Shown here: positions 1 through 7,535 of the stretch, one piece after another
Numbering within the stretch: position 1 is the stretch's first letter
How the letters are laid out: each line of letters starts with the position of its first letter
Source: Janibacter sp. A1S7
Lineage (GTDB): Bacteria; Actinomycetota; Actinomycetes; Actinomycetales; Dermatophilaceae
Direction of reading: 5' to 3'
Assembly (NCBI RefSeq): GCF_037198315.1
Contig: NZ_CP144913.1
Span: 2,046,001 to 2,110,000, forward strand
Length of the DNA stretch: 64,000 bases
The notes under the pieces: generated by a model
What the model saw: the letters and a program-made list of their open reading frames with translations, nothing else
What the model was told of the DNA's origin: nothing
Database searches by the model: none
Translations under genes and position numbers: made by a program

Positions 1-192
1 CTGCACGAGGGGCTCGACGGGCTCAGCGCTGCCGAACTGCTCGCCGTGCCGATGGACGTCTCCGAACAGCTGGGGTTGCGCGAGGCCGTCTCGCCGCTGC
101 GGCTGCGCGGCATGGCCGGCATGCTCGCGCGGATCAAGCGTCAGGTGCGGGAGAAGATCGGGCAGGACGGGCTGCCGGCGGACCCACCGTGA
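1..192 (+). CDS. sufE: SufE family cysteine desulfuration protein, C-terminal part
   Basis: The gene is cut by the left edge; 63 codons and a TGA at 190-192 remain. SufE accepts persulfide sulfur from a SufS-type cysteine desulfurase for Fe-S cluster assembly. The visible tail reads [17 protein letters not shown] and then [19 protein letters not shown], which matches the C-terminal helices of actinobacterial SufE-like proteins. The catalytic cysteine lies upstream of the window and cannot be checked. A tRNA gene follows on the same strand after 60 bases. The assignment comes from recognising this conserved tail. Confidence 0.75.
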   Translation: MHEGLDGLSAAELLAVPMDVSEQLGLREAVSPLRLRGMAGMLARIKRQVREKIGQDGLPADPP

Positions 193-252
193 TGTTCGGT
201 CCGTGCCGCGGTGGGCCGACGTTGTAGGCTGTCGCGGGCCCTGCAGGGCCTC

Positions 253-326
253 GGGGCGGTAGCTCAGTCGGTCAGAGCACCGGACTCATAATCCGTCGGT
301 CCCGGGTTCAAGCCCCGGTCGCCCCA
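253..326 (+). tRNA. tRNA with CAT anticodon (tRNA-Met, possibly tRNA-Ile2)
   Basis: A full cloverleaf can be folded: acceptor stem 253-259 with 319-325 (one G-U pair), D arm starting GCTC, anticodon loop CTCATAA with CAT at 287-289, and T arm CCGGG-TTCAAGC-CCCGG. The outermost pair of the anticodon stem is a C/T mismatch. CCA is not fully encoded. CAT is used by elongator Met, initiator Met and lysidine-modified Ile2. The acceptor starts with a paired G, which argues against initiator. Met and Ile2 cannot be separated by eye. Confidence 0.9.
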
Positions 327-340
327 CCGCACGCAGTCGG

Positions 341-1936
341 TCACCCGCTTCGCGACGTGCGTGCCCGAGCGCCACGCCGGGCGGCGCGTGCTGCACTGAC
401 GGCGTTCCATCGCACGGCACCCAGCAGATCTCTGCCGTGCTCGGCCGCCGTGTGGTCGGGACGGGCCGAGATCGCCGCGAGGGCTCGGTCCAGGTCGTGA
501 CCCTCCTGCCCGAGCACCACGGAGAAGTCACGACGCAGTGGCCCCAGCGCTTCGTACCCTGCCTTGCGGTAGTGACGCGCGAACCACGGCTTGTGGAGTC
601 GGGCCCGCTCGTGCAGGCCGGATGAGTGCGACATGGGGTTCTTCGGCCGGTTGAGGACGTAGTCGGGCAGCAGGTCGGCGAAGGCGTGCCTGAGGATCCA
701 CTTCTCCCGACCATCGCGAACCTTGAGCTCCATCGGAACGCGCATGGCCGCCCTGATCAGGGTGGGGTCGAGGAAGGGCATGCGTACCTCGACCCCTTGC
801 CCCATGCCGGTGCGGTCGACGCGCTGCAGCTCGGTCCGGGACAGGTTGCGGATCTTGTGCTCGAAGAGTCGCCGCGCCGCTTCCGGTGGCACCTGGTCGT
901 ACATGGCGTACCCACCGAAGAGCTCGTCCGAGCCGTCCCCCGCGAGGGCGATGTCGACGCCGGCCTCCCGCATCCGCGCGAACAACGGGACCGAGACGAC
1001 GGCGTTGATGACGTCGCCGTACTCCGTGCACTCCGACATCCGGATCGCCCGACGCACATCGTGGCGGCTGATCCGCTCCGGAGGCACATCGATCACCTCG
1101 TGTCGTACCCCGAGGTCGGCGGTCAGCCGTCGCGCGTACCGGACGTCCTCGCTGTCCGGGCTGCCGATCGTGAACGCCACGCAGTCCGGGTGGCTCCTGC
1201 GCAGCAGGGCCAGGACGAGCGACGAGTCGAGGCCACCGGAGAGGACCACTCCCACGGGGACCTGTGTGCGGCACCGCGCCAGGACGCTCTCCTCGAGCGC
1301 CGCGCGCACCAGGGTGCAGGCCCGGTGGGTGTCGGTGACCGGCGTCGTGTCCACGGAGCGAAAGAGGTCGACGTACGGCTTCGCCTCCGGAGTGGACCCG
1401 GGCGCAGCCCAGGCGTGGTTTCCCGGCGGGACCTCGTGGATCGAGGTGCCTGTGGGGACCAGTGCCTTCACCTCCGAGCCGACGTGGAGGCAACCGTCGG
1501 CCCACGCCCAGTAGAGCGACCGGACGCCCACGGGATCCCGACCCAGGTAGGTCCGACCCGTGCCGACCTCGATGACCGCGAAGGCGAAGTCCCCCCGCAG
1601 CCGGGCGACGGCGGTCTCGCCCCAGCGGAGGACAGCCGCCACGAGGACGTCGAGGCTGTTTCCGCACCGAAGGGGGTGTCCCTCCTCACGGAGCTCGACG
1701 GCGAGCTCGGCACCGTTGTAGACCGTCCCGTCGAGACACACGATCCACTCACCGTCCCTCGACTGCCACGTACTCGTGGTGTCCTCCTGGCCACGGTCGC
1801 TGGTCCGCGTACTCACGAGCACACCCGCGGCCTCGGCGGTCTCCTCGACCTCTCCACGGCCGGCGACGGACTGCCGCATCAGGTCGAAGCGGGCACGATC
1901 TGCGTTCGGTCCGATGATGGCAGCGAAGCCGCCCAT
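341..1936 (-). CDS. Asparagine synthetase-like enzyme lacking the glutaminase cysteine
   Basis: This 531-residue protein has the two-domain plan of glutamine-dependent asparagine synthetases. The N-terminal glutaminase-like domain starts MGGFAAIIG where active enzymes start MCG, so the catalytic Cys2 is Gly. The C-terminal synthetase domain keeps the ATP pyrophosphatase loop SGGLDSS (about residue 235), LAGDGSDELFGGY (about 332) and a family-like tail EKWILRHAF...RPKNPMS with the conserved lysine. It should still adenylate a carboxylate, but must use free ammonia, another amine or an internal nucleophile, as in beta-lactam synthetases and lasso-peptide cyclases. It starts three bases after the upstream metalloprotein gene, so the two are translationally linked. 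The substrate is unknown; plain AsnB activity with ammonia is the dull alternative. Confidence 0.8.
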   Translation of the reverse strand: MGGFAAIIGPNADRARFDLMRQSVAGRGEVEETAEAAGVLVSTRTSDRGQEDTTSTWQSRDGEWIVCLDGTVYNGAELAVELREEGHPLRCGNSLDVLVAAVLRWGETAVARLRGDFAFAVIEVGTGRTYLGRDPVGVRSLYWAWADGCLHVGSEVKALVPTGTSIHEVPPGNHAWAAPGSTPEAKPYVDLFRSVDTTPVTDTHRACTLVRAALEESVLARCRTQVPVGVVLSGGLDSSLVLALLRRSHPDCVAFTIGSPDSEDVRYARRLTADLGVRHEVIDVPPERISRHDVRRAIRMSECTEYGDVINAVVSVPLFARMREAGVDIALAGDGSDELFGGYAMYDQVPPEAARRLFEHKIRNLSRTELQRVDRTGMGQGVEVRMPFLDPTLIRAAMRVPMELKVRDGREKWILRHAFADLLPDYVLNRPKNPMSHSSGLHERARLHKPWFARHYRKAGYEALGPLRRDFSVVLGQEGHDLDRALAAISARPDHTAAEHGRDLLGAVRWNAVSAARAARRGARARTSRSG

Positions 1937-1939
1937 GGC

Positions 1940-2836
1940 TCAGTCCTCGGTCCCGGTCGCGCCGTGCGTGCGCAACCCTGCCAGTGCGTCGGGACTGATG
2001 CACACGTGCCAGGCCTGCCCCTCGTTGATGACATTGACCCGGCCCTCGTCCTGGTGGGCCCACAGCACCTCGGCGAGCACGTCGCCGACACCGAAGCGCT
2101 CGAACCACCGCATCTCGAGGTCGACGGCGTGCCCCGTGCAGTGTGCACTCGGCAGGACCGCCGAGTACCCCAGCGACCGCAGATGCTGCTGGTGCTCGAT
2201 GCTGCGCGTCATGCTGGTCACCCACAGCGGCGGGGTCCCGGAGGGCACGATCCGGTGGAAGTCGGCGGAGATCTCGCCGAGCAACGTGTTTACCTCCGGG
2301 CGTGTCCGCGGGCTCACGACCCCAGCAGTGCGCGGTGTGCGATCCGGCACGATGCGGCGTTCGACGGCTCGGGCCAGCCGGTGCGTGCGGGTCCTGGGTT
2401 GCACGCGGCACCGCACCGGGGCCCGACCGTTCCTGCCGCTGCGCACGTCGACGAGTTCAGTGGTCGAGTCCACCGTCTCCGTCGTGCGGTAGGCCGGCAC
2501 GTGTCCCCACCAGATGGCATCGATCTGGGCCAGCAGGAGGATCCGGACCAGGGACGGCAGGTCGTCCGCGGCGCTCCGGGCGTTCGGCTGGTAGTCGGTG
2601 ATCTCACGACTCATCGAGTCCATGGCACGGCCGGCTCCACCGGGCGCGAACTCGAGCGCCCGGGCGATTTCCGGAGCGACCCGGCTCCGGTCGAGGAGCT
2701 GCGTCACCCGGTGCCGCTGTACCTCGAGGCCCCCGGCGCCCACGTCCGTGACCAACGCATCGACCGCCTCGCGATAGGCCGTGAGGTCGATCGCGAGTTG
2801 GGGGACGGAGCCACCGATGGAACCGTCCTGCGTCAT
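1940..2836 (-). CDS. M15/DUF5715-like metallopeptidase-fold protein
   Basis: 298 residues. The N-terminal ~200 residues match no family I recognise and are predicted soluble, with no signal peptide. The C-terminal ~100 residues hold S230-A-H232-C-T-G235-H-A-V-D239-L, which fits the SxHxxGxAxD zinc motif of M15 (VanY/VanX-type) D,D-carboxypeptidases, and a later W276-H277 that fits the third zinc ligand. The glutamate expected three residues before that histidine is Gln274, with Glu272 nearby, so activity may be altered; DUF5715-type proteins resemble this. It is the middle gene of a three-gene operon, 36 bases after a lipoprotein and 3 bases before the asparagine-synthetase-like gene. The context suggests peptide or cell-wall chemistry, but that is inference. 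Confidence 0.6.
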   Translation of the reverse strand: MTQDGSIGGSVPQLAIDLTAYREAVDALVTDVGAGGLEVQRHRVTQLLDRSRVAPEIARALEFAPGGAGRAMDSMSREITDYQPNARSAADDLPSLVRILLLAQIDAIWWGHVPAYRTTETVDSTTELVDVRSGRNGRAPVRCRVQPRTRTHRLARAVERRIVPDRTPRTAGVVSPRTRPEVNTLLGEISADFHRIVPSGTPPLWVTSMTRSIEHQQHLRSLGYSAVLPSAHCTGHAVDLEMRWFERFGVGDVLAEVLWAHQDEGRVNVINEGQAWHVCISPDALAGLRTHGATGTED

Positions 2837-2872
2837 CGTCGAGAACCCGTGGGAGGAGCGGAGCCGGTCAGA

Positions 2873-3418
2873 TCACTGGTCCTCATCGGGCGTCATGACG
2901 GTGTAGTTGACCGCGGTCGCGTCGGCATCTGCGCTCACCGCGACATTGGCGTTCCAGTCGTCGTTGCTCATGGTGAAAGAGCGCAACTCGAAGTCGTCCC
3001 CGCCCATCGAGTTGGTCGACAGGATCTCGAAGCCAGCGGCCTCGGCGCGGGCCTTCAGGTCGTCATGGGTCTGCTTGACGTCGGCGTCCGGGCTGCTGAA
3101 GTGCACGGTGAACGACTGGTCGTCGTCACTGCCCATCGACATGGACGCCTGCACCTCGAAGTCATCCGGCAGCGGCACCTCGTCGGGGAAACCCGCGGGG
3201 AGCTCGTCACCACCGACCTCCAAGGACCCCTCGTCCGACTCGATGGTGACCTTGCCGTCATCGTCGCTGTCGATGTCGACGTCTCCACCCCCAGCGGCTT
3301 CCATCCCCTTCTCGGCGACCTTCTCCCCCGCCTTGTCGGCAATCGTCGAGCACCCTGTCACAAGGGTGGCGGCCAGCACGATGCCGCCGATCCTCCCGAT
3401 GGTCGCGTGCATGTCCAT
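2873..3418 (-). CDS. Small acidic lipoprotein
   Basis: 181 residues. The N-terminus MDMHATIGRIGGIVLAATLVTGC is a lipoprotein signal with lipobox LVTGC (Cys23). An acidic, Gly/Asp-rich linker follows (about residues 44-75), then a globular domain of about 100 residues rich in beta strand. No enzymatic motif is recognised. Two in-frame ATGs, at 3418 and 3412, could both serve as start. It is the first gene of the operon with the M15-like and asparagine-synthetase-like genes, so the operon probably has an envelope-exposed component. Confidence 0.75.
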   Translation of the reverse strand: MDMHATIGRIGGIVLAATLVTGCSTIADKAGEKVAEKGMEAAGGGDVDIDSDDDGKVTIESDEGSLEVGGDELPAGFPDEVPLPDDFEVQASMSMGSDDDQSFTVHFSSPDADVKQTHDDLKARAEAAGFEILSTNSMGGDDFELRSFTMSNDDWNANVAVSADADATAVNYTVMTPDEDQ

Positions 3419-3508
3419 GATGGCATCCCCGTTCGCGTGGCTTCGTCATCCTCGTGACGATGCGGAAGCAGCGCCGGACGATGAAGGCATGGTTCTCAGC
3501 AAACGCTC

Positions 3509-3514
3509 AGCATA
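3509..3514 (-). promoter_or_regulatory. Possible -10 box of the lipoprotein/M15-like/Asn-synthetase-like operon
   Basis: TATGCT on the minus strand, about 90 bases before the lipoprotein start, is the best -10-like hexamer in the 185-base gap. No convincing -35 box pairs with it, so the call is weak. Confidence 0.3.
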
Positions 3515-3603
3515 GGGCAAACGGTCGCCGTTGTGTGGGGATCGGATCAGGCGCGGATGTGGTCACGTCGTTGACCGCGATCAGGGTGGGCCGTGAACCG
3601 GAC

Positions 3604-4677
3604 TCAGATGGCTCCACCGGTCATCGAGGCGAGCTCCTTCTCCTGCGGGAGATCCAGCACGGACTCTTCACGCACCTTCTTCAGGTGCTCCTTGGTGCAG
3701 CCGGTCGCCCAGGCACTGATGGCCAGCGAACCCCAGCCGATGAGCATGCCACCGACGTTGTCCAGCACGTAGTGCCAGCCGAAGTAGAGCGTCGCCAGGA
3801 AGGTCAGGGCGAAGAAGACCCATGCAGCCGTGCGCACCATGGCGTTCTGTGCGGTCTTGTGGAGGAAGAGAGCGGCCGCAAAGGTCACCGACACGTGGAG
3901 CGAGGCGAAGGCCGCGACTCCGTGGATCGCGTCACTGGTGAGCGGGCTCGTCAGGAACTCCAGCCGATTGTCCAGCAGGGCCTGCTGCAGAGAACTGACG
4001 CCCGTGACGGGCAGGTCGGTGTACAGGTCGGGGCGAGAGTAGATCGGGCCGACGGCCGGGATGATGTAGTAGCTGACCACGCCGAAAACCCAGTTCAGGG
4101 ACAGGGTGGTCGCGTACCAGGCGCCCACCCGCACATCCCGGCTGAGCACGAGGAAGACACCGAGGCTGATCGGCACCAGCGGCATGTACGAGAGGTAGAC
4201 GAAGGAGAGCAACATCGCCGTGACATCGGTGCCGAGGACCGCGTGCAGAACCGTGGCGGGGTCGTGGCCGAGGAAGAACCACCGGTCGGTCTGCAGCAGG
4301 CCCCGGTCGTAGAGCGTGCCGTCCCGATAGAGCGGGAGGACGTTCTTGAGGTTCCGGTAGCCCACGTAACTGACGTAGAACGTCACCAGACCGGTCATGA
4401 TGTAGAGGGCGCGGCGCAGGCTCCACTCGTGCTTGATCACCTCGGTCACACCGAGCGGGATGCTGCGCCAACCACGTCTGCGCGTGGCCGCGATGAGCAC
4501 GCCGACTCCGGAGAGCATCAGCCCCAACAGCGGCAGACGGACGTAGGCAGGACCAAGGAAGCCCTCGGGGTCCTTCAACGGGATCCCGAGGACTTGGCTG
4601 CCGATGACCGAGGCGATCCCGACGAGGAGGGACACGCTCACCGCAACCGTATACGGCCACTTGCGAACGAGGTGCAT
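3604..4677 (-). CDS. PAP2-superfamily integral membrane phosphatase-like protein
   Basis: 357 residues with several hydrophobic segments across the whole length. The motif SLHVSVTF (about residue 277) and the later GWHYVLDNVGG fit the second and third signature blocks of the PAP2 (phosphatidic acid phosphatase/phosphotransferase) superfamily, with SLHV and HxxxD as the catalytic histidines. The arrangement resembles the PAP2_3/inositol-phosphotransferase branch more than small PgpB proteins. The substrate is probably a lipid phosphate at the membrane. The -10-like CATAAT six bases before the ATG suggests its own, possibly leaderless, transcript, so it need not belong to the downstream lipoprotein operon. 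Confidence 0.75.
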   Translation of the reverse strand: MHLVRKWPYTVAVSVSLLVGIASVIGSQVLGIPLKDPEGFLGPAYVRLPLLGLMLSGVGVLIAATRRRGWRSIPLGVTEVIKHEWSLRRALYIMTGLVTFYVSYVGYRNLKNVLPLYRDGTLYDRGLLQTDRWFFLGHDPATVLHAVLGTDVTAMLLSFVYLSYMPLVPISLGVFLVLSRDVRVGAWYATTLSLNWVFGVVSYYIIPAVGPIYSRPDLYTDLPVTGVSSLQQALLDNRLEFLTSPLTSDAIHGVAAFASLHVSVTFAAALFLHKTAQNAMVRTAAWVFFALTFLATLYFGWHYVLDNVGGMLIGWGSLAISAWATGCTKEHLKKVREESVLDLPQEKELASMTGGAI

Positions 4678-4683
4678 CCCCCG

Positions 4684-4689
4684 ATTATG
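4684..4689 (-). promoter_or_regulatory. -10 box of the PAP2-like gene
   Basis: CATAAT ends six bases before the ATG at 4677, a spacing that implies transcription begins at or very near the start codon. Confidence 0.5.
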
Positions 4690-4840
4690 ACGGATGGGTG
4701 ACCGAACTGTGAACTGACACCCGTGGTGGACGTCTCCCGATCAGTCCGGGAGAGCCTCTGCTGTGGGGCTGGTCGCACGCATCGTGGTGTGCGTCACATC
4801 TGCGCTCGTGAGGGGCTGCAGCGTGCCCGGACAAGAGAAT

Positions 4841-4876
4841 GCCCCGTGACGTCCGCGTGTGCCGACGTCACGGGGC
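4841..4876 (-). terminator. Terminator hairpin after tRNA-Asn
   Basis: Perfect 13-bp stem (4841-4853 with 4864-4876) and a 10-base loop, starting seven bases beyond the 3' end of tRNA-Asn. The bases after the stem on the minus strand (ATTCTCTTG) are only modestly T-rich, as is common in high-GC actinobacteria. Confidence 0.75.
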
Positions 4877-4882
4877 GATCCG

Positions 4883-4955
4883 CTCCCCCGGTTGGACTCG
4901 AACCAACAACCCTCCGGTTAACAGCCGAATGCTCTGCCAATTGAGCTACAGGGGA
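4883..4955 (-). tRNA. tRNA-Asn (GTT)
   Basis: Acceptor stem TCCCCTG/CGGGGGA, D arm GCTC...GAGC, anticodon stem TTCGG/CCGGA around loop CTGTTAA with anticodon GTT (4920-4922), and T arm with GTTCGA. CCA is not encoded. A strong hairpin follows. Confidence 0.93.
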
Positions 4956-5012
4956 TCGCGCCGAAGCGCTGCGCCACCATAGCAAGAAGGGGGCCTGTGT
5001 CGAAACCAGGAC

Positions 5013-5519
5013 TCAGGGTTCCTGCCCCACCTGCTCCGCCAGGCGAGCGGCGACCTGCTCGGTCACCGCGACGAGCTCCGCGTCGTCGGGGTCGCAACCA
5101 CGCGCGACGATCGTCTGGGCGAGCACCGCGTCGGTCGTGAGGTCCTTGCGCAGCACCACGCGCGCCCGCCGCGACCGATCCAGGCGCACGTGCTCGACGA
5201 GGAGCACGGACGCGTTGACTCGCTCGTGGAAGGCATCGGGGACACCACCCGGGTCGGTGAGGTGCCACTGCCCCCCGGTGCTTCCGTCGACCCACGAGAC
5301 CACGAGCACCGACCCCTCCGGCTCCCACCGACCGCTGTCCACGAGGTGCCACGGCTTGCCCCCGGCAGCGCCCGCACCGGGAGCGATGAGCCGCCGTGAG
5401 GTGATCACGAGCGTCCCGTCATCCGTCGCAGCCGTCGCGAGCACCCGCTCCCCCGACTGGAGTTCGACGTCGGAGGGGACGGCGACCGCCTTGTTCTTCA
5501 GGACCTTCAACCAACCCAT
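5013..5519 (-). CDS. Conserved hypothetical protein coupled to dnaG
   Basis: 168 residues, soluble, with no signal peptide or membrane segment. After an N-terminal MGWLKVLKNKAVAV, the segment VLATAATDDGTLVITSRRLI resembles the strand-rich opening of small PH-like domains, and a C-terminal helix (about 135-165) is charged. The start ATG shares one base with the dnaG stop codon (TGATG), so translation is coupled to dnaG. I know no function for it. Proteins of this kind beside actinobacterial dnaG are usually left as hypothetical. Confidence 0.7.
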   Translation of the reverse strand: MGWLKVLKNKAVAVPSDVELQSGERVLATAATDDGTLVITSRRLIAPGAGAAGGKPWHLVDSGRWEPEGSVLVVSWVDGSTGGQWHLTDPGGVPDAFHERVNASVLLVEHVRLDRSRRARVVLRKDLTTDAVLAQTIVARGCDPDDAELVAVTEQVAARLAEQVGQEP

Positions 5520-7444
5520 CAGATGATCTCCTCACGCAGCGCGGCACGTTGACGCTCCAGCGATTGCAGGGACAGCGAGAGCTCACGCAGGCTCTGCTGG
5601 TCGGTGGCCGGATCCGCAGCCATGCGTCGCATCCGCGACATCGCGTCCGAGATCCGACGGCCGACCGCCACCTCGCGCACACGGACGAGCAGGGATCGGG
5701 TGTAGCTCGCCGGAGGCAGGCCGGTCGACTGGTCGTGCAGGACAGGAAGGGGGGCGACCGACAGCTCGGCGACCAGTGAGGCGACCGCCAACGGCGTCGC
5801 CTCGTCGATGCGCCCGTGCCAGGCCCCGAGCGTCTCCCCCTCCCGCAGCGGACCGACCGTACGCACGGCGGCGAAGACCGCCTGGTGCGCCGGTGCGGAG
5901 AAACCCTCCGGCTCGACGGCATCCAGGTCCTGGGAGGTGAACAGCGAGGGGTGCTGGAGCATCGCCTGGAGGAGCTGGCGCTCGGCGCGAACGATCGGGT
6001 CACGCAGATCGGGTACCGGCACCCCGCTCCCCGCGTCGTCCGCGGTGGGCTCCGGTGTCTCGGGGTTGGCGCGGGTCTCCCCCTTCGCCTCCTCCTTGGC
6101 CCGGATCCGTCCGGCCCGGGCCACCTGGTCACGCATCTGCTCGACCTCGACGCCGACCCAGCCGGCGACCGTGCGCACGTACTCCGGTCGCAGCGAGGAG
6201 TCACGGATGCTGTTGATGATCGGCGCGACCGCCGACATACCGCGAACCCGCCCCTCGGCGGTGGACAGGTCGAAGCGCGCCAGCGTCGTGCGCACCGCGA
6301 ACTCGAACATCGGCACCGCGTCGGCCACCAGCTCGCGCACCGCGGACTCGCCCTCCCGCAGTCGCAGGTCGCACGGGTCCATGCCCTCCTTGGCGACCGC
6401 GACGAAGCTCTGGCTGGCCCAGCGCTGGTCCTCGGAGTAGGCCTTCATCGCGGCCTTCTGCCCGGCGGCGTCACCATCGAAGGTGAACACCACCCGGGCG
6501 GGTGCGAGGTCGGCCTCGTCCCGCATGATCCGACGCAGGACCTTGATGTGGTCGATCCCGAAGGCGGTGCCGCACGTGGCGACCGCCCCCTCGACACCGG
6601 ACAGGTGTGCCGCCATGACGTCGGTGTACCCCTCGACGACGACGGCCCGTCGGTCCTTGGTGATCGACTTCTTCGCCAGATCGAGTCCGTAGAGGACGCT
6701 CGACTTCTTGTAGATCGGCGTCTCGGTGGTGTTGAGGTACTTGGCAGCGATCCGGTCGTTGTCGTACAACCGGCGCGCGCCGAAGCCGACCGTCTCGCCG
6801 GTGATGTCGCGGATCGGCCACACGAGGCGACCCCGGAAGCGGTCGTAGAGGCCGCGCGAACCACTCCCGCACAGTCCGCCGACCGTCAGCTCCTCGGCCG
6901 TGAAGCCCTTGCCGCGCAGGTAGCGGGCGAGCTCCTCCCCGCCGCGGGGCGCGTAGCCGACCCCGAAGAGCTTCGCCTCCGGGCTGTGGAATCCGCGCTC
7001 GCGCAGGAAGTCCCGACCGATCCGTGCTTCCGGGGACTCCAGCAGTCGCTGGTGGTAGAACTCCGCCGCGGCACGGTGTGCCTCCAACAGGCGGGTGCGC
7101 CTGCCGAGCCCGACCCCGTCACGGGGGCCACCCCCTTCCTCGTAGCGCAGCTCCATCCCCAGCTTCGCGGCGAGGCGCTCGACGGCCTCCGCGAAGGTGA
7201 GGTGGTCCAGCTTCTGCACGAAGGAGATGACGTCGCCGCCCTCGCCGCAGCCGAAGCAGTGGTAGGCGCCGACGGCCTCACGGACGGTGAAACTCGGGGT
7301 CTTCTCGTCGTGGAAGGGGCACAGGCCCTTCATCGACCCGATCCCGGCGGGGCGCAACGAGACGTGGTCCCGGACGATGTCGGTGATCGAGGAGCGTTCC
7401 TTGACGGACTGCACGTCCTCGGCTCGGATCCGGCCCGCCACCAT
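5519..7444 (-). CDS. dnaG: DNA primase
   Basis: 641 residues, the normal length. DnaG makes RNA primers at the replication fork. The N-terminal CHC2 zinc finger is visible (CPFHDEKTPSF...YHCFGCGEGGD, residues about 41-70). The catalytic core has the TOPRIM motif VVVEGYTDVMAA (about 265) and FTFDGDAAGQKA (about 320). A C-terminal helicase-binding domain follows a low-complexity linker near residue 470. The ATG has a GAGGTG ribosome-binding site a few bases upstream, and a TAGACT -10 box lies at 7481-7486. This gene therefore has a conventional 5' leader, unlike many neighbours. Confidence 0.97.
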   Translation of the reverse strand: MVAGRIRAEDVQSVKERSSITDIVRDHVSLRPAGIGSMKGLCPFHDEKTPSFTVREAVGAYHCFGCGEGGDVISFVQKLDHLTFAEAVERLAAKLGMELRYEEGGGPRDGVGLGRRTRLLEAHRAAAEFYHQRLLESPEARIGRDFLRERGFHSPEAKLFGVGYAPRGGEELARYLRGKGFTAEELTVGGLCGSGSRGLYDRFRGRLVWPIRDITGETVGFGARRLYDNDRIAAKYLNTTETPIYKKSSVLYGLDLAKKSITKDRRAVVVEGYTDVMAAHLSGVEGAVATCGTAFGIDHIKVLRRIMRDEADLAPARVVFTFDGDAAGQKAAMKAYSEDQRWASQSFVAVAKEGMDPCDLRLREGESAVRELVADAVPMFEFAVRTTLARFDLSTAEGRVRGMSAVAPIINSIRDSSLRPEYVRTVAGWVGVEVEQMRDQVARAGRIRAKEEAKGETRANPETPEPTADDAGSGVPVPDLRDPIVRAERQLLQAMLQHPSLFTSQDLDAVEPEGFSAPAHQAVFAAVRTVGPLREGETLGAWHGRIDEATPLAVASLVAELSVAPLPVLHDQSTGLPPASYTRSLLVRVREVAVGRRISDAMSRMRRMAADPATDQQSLRELSLSLQSLERQRAALREEII

Positions 7445-7480
7445 TCACCTCGTTCCCAGGTCGATTCACTTCTGTCCCCG

Positions 7481-7486
7481 AGTCTA
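7481..7486 (-). promoter_or_regulatory. -10 box of dnaG
   Basis: TAGACT on the minus strand, 36 bases before the dnaG start. The same hexamer serves as likely -10 box for asd, phoH and hrcA. Confidence 0.5.
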
Positions 7487-7535
7487 GGACCAGCACCCCG
7501 GGTCCGGCCCCGGGACCATCCACGGGCGCGGGACC

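Noticed and set aside
253..326. Calling the tRNA initiator fMet
   Set aside because: The first acceptor pair is G-C and intact; initiator tRNAs normally have an unpaired first base.
341..1936. Calling the gene a beta-lactam synthetase or lasso cyclase
   Set aside because: There is no precursor peptide gene, leader peptidase or beta-lactam pathway gene nearby, and the C-terminal tail is closer to AsnB. Only the missing glutaminase Cys supports it.
626..3457. Long plus-strand open frame of 943 codons
   Set aside because: It is antisense to the asparagine-synthetase-like, M15-like and lipoprotein genes; the composition is the Arg/Gly/Pro-rich shadow expected in high-GC DNA and carries no domain motif.
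3454..4701. Plus-strand open frame opposite the PAP2-like gene
   Set aside because: Shadow frame; the minus strand encodes clear membrane helices and PAP2 motifs.
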